From: an uncultured Verrucomicrobiota bacterium
GTDB taxonomy: Bacteria > Verrucomicrobiota > Verrucomicrobiia > Verrucomicrobiales > Verrucomicrobiaceae
Direction: 5' to 3'
DNA: 38,963 nt
Assembly: GCA_903838675.1 (NCBI GenBank)
Contig: CAILZI010000186.1
Span: forward strand, 1 to 38,963
The translations under genes and the position numbers were made by a program. Below the pieces are notes generated by a model. That model was not told the origin of the DNA and searched no databases. It was given only the letters and a program-made list of their open reading frames with translations. This document shows positions 33,868 through 38,963 of this stretch, piece after piece (within the stretch, counting starts at the first letter, position 1; each line of letters opens with the position of its first letter).

Positions 33868-33882
33868 GCGTTTTCCGAAACT
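33868..33882. repeat. 15-mer shared with 442-456
   Basis: gcgttttccgaaact is present here and at 442-456, both in intergenic DNA on the same strand. The flanking bases do not match well. It may be a remnant of a dispersed repeat. Confidence 0.55.
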
Positions 33883-33915
33883 GATTTCTGGCAAGCGAGC
33901 TTGGAGACGCTCGGC

Positions 33916-33937
33916 GGCGGCTTGAGAACAAGCCGCC
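33916..33937. repeat. 8-bp perfect hairpin between convergent genes
   Basis: ggcggctt (33916-33923) and aagccgcc (33930-33937), loop gagaac. It lies 29 bp beyond the stop of the sialate O-acetylesterase-like gene; no T-run is present on that strand. Confidence 0.5.
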
Positions 33938-33965
33938 CTACCTCGCGCTGGGTGAAGCGTGCCGG

Positions 33966-35528
33966 TTACTGCTTTGGCTTGGTGAGCATCTCGAATTCGT
34001 CGCTGCGGAACGGCGTCACGGGCAGGCCGTCTGTGCTGTAGAGATTGCAGACAGGATTGTCTGACCAGGCGTAGCGGACGGCCACGGGCTTGGCAACGCT
34101 CTTGGCGCTGACTTCGACCTTGTCTTTGCCGATGATTTTCGCCTCGGCCCAGGTCCACTTTTTGTCTTCACCGCAAACCACGAAGCCTTTAACTTCACTA
34201 ATATCGACCGTGCGCAGGCTGCTGCCGAAGGTGTCGAGCGTGACGGTGGCCTTGCCTTCCGCGAACTCGGCGGATTTGAACTCGGGGCTGCGATACGACA
34301 GCTTCAGGCCGTAATCCTTCACCAGAGCCCAGCGGGCCAGACGCTCGGCCACATCACGTTTGTTCTTTGGATGGATGTCATTGGCCTCACCGAGGTCAAT
34401 GATGACGGCCTGTCCGCCATTTTTGATGGCACCTTCTGTCTTTGTCTGGCTCTCGCGGAGTTCGGCCCAGGAGCTGGCGGTAGCCTGCTCGGCGTCAGTT
34501 TTTTCGGCCATGAAGTCCGCCAGTTGCACCCAATAGAAGGGGAAATCTCCCTGCTTCCACTCATTGCGCCAGTTTTGAATCATGAAGGGGAAGAGGCTGG
34601 CGTATTCATAGGCACGCCCGGTATTGGTTTCGCCCTGGTACCAGATGGCCCCTTTGATGCCGTAGCCGATGGTTGGCACCAGTGCACCGTTGTAAATGTT
34701 GGCCGGGCGCTGATTGCCGCGCAGCCAGCCTTCGGGTGCCGCAGGAGCGCGGACAGTGAATGGCTTGCCCGCTTTCTTGGCTTCATCCGCCTGCTTCTTC
34801 CAGTTGGCGAGATCGGTTTCGTATTTGGTCCTGGCCTCTGGAGAAGCGAGGAATGCCTCGTTTTTCTTGGTGTTGTCCATCAGAAGCTTGAAGCGCGGGT
34901 CTTTTTCGAGTTCAGCGCGGTTCACCCAGGCCTCGCAGGCGCTGCCACCCCAGGCGTTGTTGATCAGACCCACCGGCACATTGAGCATGTTGTGCAGCAC
35001 GCGGCCATAAAAGAAGCCGACAGCGCTGAAGCTGCCCACCGTCCCAGGAGAGCACTCCTTCCACTCGCCCTTGAAATCCTGCTGCGGCTCCTGCGTGCCG
35101 ACATTTGGCACTGTGATCAGGCGGATGTTGGGATACTTTGCGGTGGCGATCTCCAGATCGGAATCCCAGCTGGACCCAACGGTCCACTGCATGTTTGACT
35201 GGCCGGAGCAGATCCACACTTCGCCGACGAGCACGTTTTTCAACTCCTTGGCGCTGCTGCCTTTGATCGAGATTGTCGCGGGTGTCGCGTTTGCAGGCAC
35301 GGGGTCGAGTTTCACTGTCCATTTACCGTCGGCACCGGCCTTAGCGGTCTTAGTCTGATCTCCAAATTTCACCGTCACTTCGGTGCCGGGAGCATCCCAG
35401 CCCCAGAGTGGATTGGTCTGCTGTTGCTGCAGCACCATGTTGTCGCCAATGATGGCGGGGAGTTTGAGTTCAGCGCGGGCGGTACATGCCAGCGCGGCGA
35501 GGAGGGTGGTAAGTGAGAGGAGTCTCAT
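33966..35528 (-). CDS. Secreted sialate O-acetylesterase-like protein (520 aa)
   Basis: A Sec signal peptide (MRLLSLTTLLAALACTARAE) is followed by an amino-terminal beta domain (LPAIIGDNMVLQQQQTNPLWG, then GEVWICSGQSNMQW). The SGNH nucleophile is S111 in GQSNMQW (109-115). WGGSACEAWV and the block IWYQGETNTGRAYEY follow, and a DIHP lies in GEANDIHPKNKRDVAERLA as the Asp-His pair. This order is characteristic of the SASA/SIAE family. The enzyme removes acetyl groups from sialic acid or other sugars in the periplasm or outside. Its signal peptide and carbohydrate-linked neighbours (DUF1080, GH28-like) fit polysaccharide turnover. The gene stands alone on this strand. Confidence 0.93.
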   Translation of the reverse strand: MRLLSLTTLLAALACTARAELKLPAIIGDNMVLQQQQTNPLWGWDAPGTEVTVKFGDQTKTAKAGADGKWTVKLDPVPANATPATISIKGSSAKELKNVLVGEVWICSGQSNMQWTVGSSWDSDLEIATAKYPNIRLITVPNVGTQEPQQDFKGEWKECSPGTVGSFSAVGFFYGRVLHNMLNVPVGLINNAWGGSACEAWVNRAELEKDPRFKLLMDNTKKNEAFLASPEARTKYETDLANWKKQADEAKKAGKPFTVRAPAAPEGWLRGNQRPANIYNGALVPTIGYGIKGAIWYQGETNTGRAYEYASLFPFMIQNWRNEWKQGDFPFYWVQLADFMAEKTDAEQATASSWAELRESQTKTEGAIKNGGQAVIIDLGEANDIHPKNKRDVAERLARWALVKDYGLKLSYRSPEFKSAEFAEGKATVTLDTFGSSLRTVDISEVKGFVVCGEDKKWTWAEAKIIGKDKVEVSAKSVAKPVAVRYAWSDNPVCNLYSTDGLPVTPFRSDEFEMLTKPKQ

Positions 35529-35739
35529 GGATGGGTAAAAAACAGAACGAAAGAAACGCAGCCTGCGGCGGGGTTTTCAAATTCTTTTAACGCCCTCCAT
35601 CTCAAAGATCATCTGCCATCTCCACCTTAAGAAGGAAACAGGCGAGAAAGAGAGAGCTTGAAAGCGTGCCCAGCCCATCTCATTTGCAGACCAACCGGCA
35701 ACCGCTCGACGTGTAAGTGCCCCTGTCCCAGCAGAGTTG

Positions 35740-36435
35740 ATGATTGAAATGCATTCTCCAGAACAAGGCGGCTTCATCACGAAGAGTGTCAGCAAGCCCG
35801 TGAAAACGGGGCATGGCATCAAGATCGGCATTTTTGCAGGCATTCATGGGGATGAAGAGGCGGGCACGCTGGCCACACATGAGCTAAGCAGCTGGGCCGC
35901 TGAGAGGCCGGAGGAACTGCATGATTACGAGCTTCACTTTTTTCCTATCTGCAATCCCACGGGGCGCACGCTCGGCACACGGCACAGCCACAGCGGCCTG
36001 GATCTGAACCGTGAGTTTTGGTTTGGGTCCACCGAGCCTGAAGTCGTCTATCTGGAAGCCGAGCTGCGCCGTGAACGCTATGACGGCATCATCTCGCTGC
36101 ATTCCGATGACACCTCCGACGGCTGCTACGGCTTCGTCAGCGGTGCGCTGCTGAGCGAGCATCTGCTGGAACCTGCGCTGCAGGCGGCGAGTGAGTTTTT
36201 GCCGCGCAATGAGCAGCCTATCATCGATGGGTTTCTCGCTTCGCGTGGCATCATCAAGGAAGGCTATCTCGGCATCCTCAGTGCCCCGCCGGAGCAGAGG
36301 CCGCATGCGCTGGAGATTGTGTTTGAGACGCCTGCGCTGGCACCGATGGACGCGCAGGTGAAAGCGACGGTGGCGGCGGTGAAGAGGATTTTGGTGGAGT
36401 ATCGTGAGTTGCAGGCGTATGCGGCGAACTTGTAG
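35740..36435 (+). CDS. M14/aspartoacylase-like zinc metallohydrolase (231 aa)
   Basis: Starts at ATG 35740 (MIEMHSPEQGG); the longer frame would start with TTG. Zinc ligands of the succinylglutamate desuccinylase/aspartoacylase group: H36 and E39 in GIHGDEEAG (34-42), and H121 in SLHSDDTSD. The arginine block is NPTGR (72-76) with DLNRE (88-92), and a likely catalytic Glu is E197 in ALEIVFETPA. At 231 residues it is short for the family. No signal peptide, so it is cytoplasmic. The substrate could be an N-acyl amino acid or a small peptide; not determined. The stop is followed by 244 bp without a recognised gene. Confidence 0.85.
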   Translation: MIEMHSPEQGGFITKSVSKPVKTGHGIKIGIFAGIHGDEEAGTLATHELSSWAAERPEELHDYELHFFPICNPTGRTLGTRHSHSGLDLNREFWFGSTEPEVVYLEAELRRERYDGIISLHSDDTSDGCYGFVSGALLSEHLLEPALQAASEFLPRNEQPIIDGFLASRGIIKEGYLGILSAPPEQRPHALEIVFETPALAPMDAQVKATVAAVKRILVEYRELQAYAANL

Positions 36436-36679
36436 CGATCATCGCCCTTTCCCGATTCACGAGTTGTTTCTGGACCCAGCCACCAGCAGATGATGATGAT
36501 GACGCGAATGTGGGTGAACACCTACGGTTTTGTTGCATTCGACGCACATGCACGTCAAAATCCACACCCGTGAACGTGGAAGCTCATTAGCACTCGACAA
36601 AAGAGTGCCCCATATGCCGTTAACGTACACGAGAGATTGGTTTCTTATCAACTAATTCGGCTAACTCCACACGACATTC

Positions 36680-37186
36680 GTGACAAGAGCAAATATCACA
36701 ACACATCCTCGATACGATGGGTCGTGGGCACTTCGAGCTGCACTGGTCGGATCGTTATTCGCCTTCATCATGCTCATTGAGCTGGCAGTCCTTGGTATTT
36801 TTGTTGGAGTTTTATATGCCGGTTTGATGGACCCAAGTCATCATCATTGGTTGGGCACCTTGATTGCCGTCTTACCGCTGGCCGGGCTGAGTTACCTGCT
36901 TCCACGTCAGATGGGCTTGATGTATTCTGAGCTGGCTGGATGCTACAACGTCTCCGTATCCGATGATCAAATCATTGTCAGACCGAGTCGCTTTCAGACT
37001 GGCGCACCCAAGCCAGTTCGCAGATCCCACCAAACATTCGCCTACTTGAGTCGCTTCCTGCCGATGATTGAGTTTTTGATGATTCAGGATGATGGCAGAC
37101 TTGCATTTGGTTCCACCCTACCAGCTGATGAGCGGAGACGAGTGTTGAATGAGATCATTGCCGCTTTAGAAGCTTCCCGTGCCTAA
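36680..37186 (+). CDS. Small two-helix membrane protein (168 aa)
   Basis: Starts with GTG at 36680. Two membrane helices: about 18-48 (LRAALVGSLFAFIMLIELAVLGIFVGVLYA) and 58-78 (LGTLIAVLPLAGLSYLL). A soluble carboxyl half (about 90-168) follows with a SDDQIIVRPSRF strand and a final helix DERRRVLNEIIAALEASR. No family recognised. The DNA of this gene and of the 240 bp before it is visibly richer in A+T than the neighbours, which could mean a foreign origin. The frame is long and has the hydrophobic pattern of a real product. Confidence 0.65.
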   Translation: MTRANITTHPRYDGSWALRAALVGSLFAFIMLIELAVLGIFVGVLYAGLMDPSHHHWLGTLIAVLPLAGLSYLLPRQMGLMYSELAGCYNVSVSDDQIIVRPSRFQTGAPKPVRRSHQTFAYLSRFLPMIEFLMIQDDGRLAFGSTLPADERRRVLNEIIAALEASRA

Positions 37187-37216
37187 CCACCGATGACAAC
37201 ATGAAAGGCGCTAGAG

Positions 37217-38374
37217 TCACCTCCCGTGCTTCACTCTCAGCAACTTCTCTCCTGCCGCATTCAACGTTTCCACCTGCTTCGCGTAATGGAAGCGGATGAA
37301 GCGGTGTTCGGGTTCGCGGAAGAAGCTGGAGCCCGGGACGCCGGCGACGCCGACTTCACGCACGAACCATTCGGCGGCTTCGGTGTCGGTGGCGAAGCCG
37401 AGGGATGAGATGTCCATGAGGACGTAGTAGGCGCCGTGGGGTTCGGTGAATGGCAGGCCGGTGGCGCGGAGGTGATTGAGGAAGACATCGCGCTTCTCGG
37501 TGTAGAGATCGCGCAGGCCGTGGTAGTAGCTGTCCGGCAGTTCCAGTCCGGCGACGGCGGCCTCTTGGAGCGGTGCGGCGGCACCGACGGTGAGGAAGTC
37601 ATGCACCTTGCGCGCCTGCGCGATGATGTGGGGCGCGGCCTGTACATAGCCGAGACGCCAGCCGGTAATGGAGTACGTTTTGGAGAGTGAGTTGCAGACG
37701 ATCACCCGCTCAGCAGCGCCGGGAAGCGAGTGCATGTACACGTGCTCATGCGGGGCATAGACGATGTGCTCGTAGGGTTCGTCGGTGATGACGAAGGCAT
37801 CGTGCTTTTCGGCGAGATCGAGGATTAGCTGAAGCTCAGTACGGGTGAAGACTTTGCCGGTGGGGTTGGAGGGATTGCAGACGATGATGGCCTTCGCACC
37901 TTGTGCAAAGGCGCGGGCCAGTTCATCAGGATCAAAGCCAAACTGCGGCGGGCGCAGCGGCACGTAGATGGGCTCGGCACCGGAGAGGATGGCGTCTGCG
38001 GCGTAGTTTTCGTAGAAGGGGGAAAAGACGATGACTTTGTCTCCCGGCTCGCAGCAGGTCATCATGGCGCACATCATGGCCTCGGTGCTGCCGCAGGTGA
38101 CAACGAGGTTTTGATCTGGATCGACAGGGGTGCCGGAGAAATGCGTGATCTTTTTGGCGAGCGCCTGGCGGAAGCGCGGCGCACCCCAGGTGACTGCATA
38201 CTGATGAAACGGGCCGCGCGTGGCGCGCTCCAGCGCGGCGAGGAGTTCCTCCGGCGGATTGAAGTCGGGAAAGCCCTGGGAAAGATTGATCGCTCCATGC
38301 TGGTTCGAGAGGCGCGTCATGGCGCGAATGACCGATTCGGTGAAGGCATGGAGGCGGCGGGAAGTTGCAGGCAT
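37217..38374 (-). CDS. PLP-dependent class I/II aminotransferase (385 aa)
   Basis: Start chosen at the ATG read from 38374 (MPATSRRLHAFTESV), since the longer frame adds 33 residues that overlap the divergent gene. Fold type I marks: INLSQGFPDFNPPEEL (29-44), CGSTEAM (94-100, cofactor loop), NPSNPTG (167-173, N170), ITDEPYEHIVY (196-206, D198, Y201), and the PLP lysine K232 in SLSKTYSITGWRLGY. The ending HRFIRFHYAK holds the substrate-carboxylate Arg. It resembles kynurenine/methionine aminotransferases of the YbdL type by the SQGFPDF opening, but the true amino acid is not shown. It is divergent from the DUF1080 gene at 38428, with 53 bp between. Confidence 0.93.
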   Translation of the reverse strand: MPATSRRLHAFTESVIRAMTRLSNQHGAINLSQGFPDFNPPEELLAALERATRGPFHQYAVTWGAPRFRQALAKKITHFSGTPVDPDQNLVVTCGSTEAMMCAMMTCCEPGDKVIVFSPFYENYAADAILSGAEPIYVPLRPPQFGFDPDELARAFAQGAKAIIVCNPSNPTGKVFTRTELQLILDLAEKHDAFVITDEPYEHIVYAPHEHVYMHSLPGAAERVIVCNSLSKTYSITGWRLGYVQAAPHIIAQARKVHDFLTVGAAAPLQEAAVAGLELPDSYYHGLRDLYTEKRDVFLNHLRATGLPFTEPHGAYYVLMDISSLGFATDTEAAEWFVREVGVAGVPGSSFFREPEHRFIRFHYAKQVETLNAAGEKLLRVKHGR

Positions 38375-38427
38375 CCTTGCGATTTGGGCGAGAAGCCGCC
38401 AACGTGCAACCAACCAATCCGCCACAC

Positions 38428-38963
38428 ATGCTCCGCCGCATTCTACTGCTCGCCCTGCTGCTGCCAGCACCATTCCTGCACGCCGCCGAGGAGTGGCAGT
38501 CCCTGTTCAATACCTGGGATCTGACCGGCTGGCGGGCCAACGTCCTGCCGGAATCTTTCACCGTCGTTAACGGCACCATCCGGGCACAGGCCATCAAACC
38601 CAGCGCCCATCTGTTTTATGTGGGTGGTATGAAAACCGGTTTCATGCGCTTCAAAAACTTCATCTTGGAAGCCACCTGCCGCAGCGAGCCGAATTCCAAC
38701 TCCGGCATCTTCATTCATACGAACATGACCACGCGGGACAGCAAGCTGCATCTGGCCAAGGGCTATGAAATCCAGCTCAACAGCTCCACCAAAGAAGGGC
38801 GCAAGACCGGCAGCCTGTATGCGGTGGTGGATCTCAGTCAATCGCCCGTCAATGAAAGCCAGTGGTTTCGCATCCGCGTCACCGTGAACGGCAAGCACAT
38901 CATGATTCATCTCAATGACAAGCCGGTGGTGGACTACACCGAGCCGGACAACGTCACGCGCCC
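38428..38963 (+). CDS. Secreted DUF1080 protein, truncated by the window end
   Basis: ATG at 38428, open to the last base (178 codons visible). A Sec signal is visible: MLRRILLLALLLPAPFLHAA, then EEWQSLFNTWDLTGWR, the family's opening pattern with TWDL in place of the usual NGKDL. KNFILEATCRSEPNSNSGIFIHT and GYEIQLNSS are the further DUF1080 blocks, and FRIRVTVNGKHIMIHLND is the GEW.R..v..G region. A second member lies at 26795. It probably acts on or binds a sugar in the periplasm. The carboxyl end is missing from the window. Confidence 0.9.
   Translation, partial: MLRRILLLALLLPAPFLHAAEEWQSLFNTWDLTGWRANVLPESFTVVNGTIRAQAIKPSAHLFYVGGMKTGFMRFKNFILEATCRSEPNSNSGIFIHTNMTTRDSKLHLAKGYEIQLNSSTKEGRKTGSLYAVVDLSQSPVNESQWFRIRVTVNGKHIMIHLNDKPVVDYTEPDNVTR

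Noticed and set aside
36486..36502. Short run of atg triplets as a microsatellite
   Set aside because: Only four to five units; too short to call a functional repeat.

Overview
The window reads as a chromosomal segment of a Verrucomicrobiota bacterium, probably close to Prosthecobacter/Verrucomicrobium. This is inferred from gene content and was not tested by database search. The pointers are two DUF1080 proteins, a secreted sialate O-acetylesterase-like enzyme, a GH28-like beta-helix protein, an SHD1-like secreted protein, a DUF2248-type zinc-ribbon metallopeptidase, many signal peptides, GC-rich DNA and repeat-rich intergenic gaps. I saw no rRNA, tRNA, CRISPR array, transposase or phage gene.

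Layout. 1-273 is the 5' end of valS (minus). 274-779 is a gene-free gap with a long inverted repeat. 780-1493 (minus) holds a small lipoprotein and an SHD1-like secreted protein. 1660-2360 (plus) is a Phd-like antitoxin/PIN toxin pair lying between two identical 19-bp direct repeats; the second repeat covers the last codons and stop of the neighbouring ABC ATPase gene. 2449-6760 (minus) is a peptide-type ABC importer operon: solute-binding protein, a permease with two fused transport domains, and one ATPase. 6806-8422 is formate-tetrahydrofolate ligase.

8593-13237 (plus) holds a GH28-like protein, an EF-hand/SGNH-like gene broken by a +1 frameshift, and a secreted beta-lactamase-fold serine hydrolase. 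13238-13717 is a repeat-rich gap with a MITE-like element. 13718-15979 (minus) is a large secreted protein; divergent from it is a zinc-ribbon metallopeptidase. 17180-24505 (minus) is a three-gene signalling operon: membrane PAS/GAF histidine kinase, Rcp1-like response regulator, and REC-PAS5-kinase-REC hybrid kinase.

24906-24995 is a 29-residue lysine-rich protein. 25252-26655 (minus) is ahcY, with a clear terminator and an almost perfect palindrome in the intergenic space it shares with a divergent DUF1080 gene. Then come a GNAT acetyltransferase, a PlsC acyltransferase, a P1B-4-type metal ATPase, a 53-residue membrane protein, a TPR protein with a textbook terminator, a TerC-family membrane protein, a sialate O-acetylesterase-like protein, an M14/aspartoacylase-like metallohydrolase, a small membrane protein, an aminotransferase, and a second DUF1080 gene running off the end.

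The points most worth following are the repeat-bounded toxin-antitoxin module, the double-domain ABC permease operon, the ahcY palindrome, the kinase/regulator/hybrid-kinase cluster and the MITE-like element. None is proven to be a new system from sequence alone.
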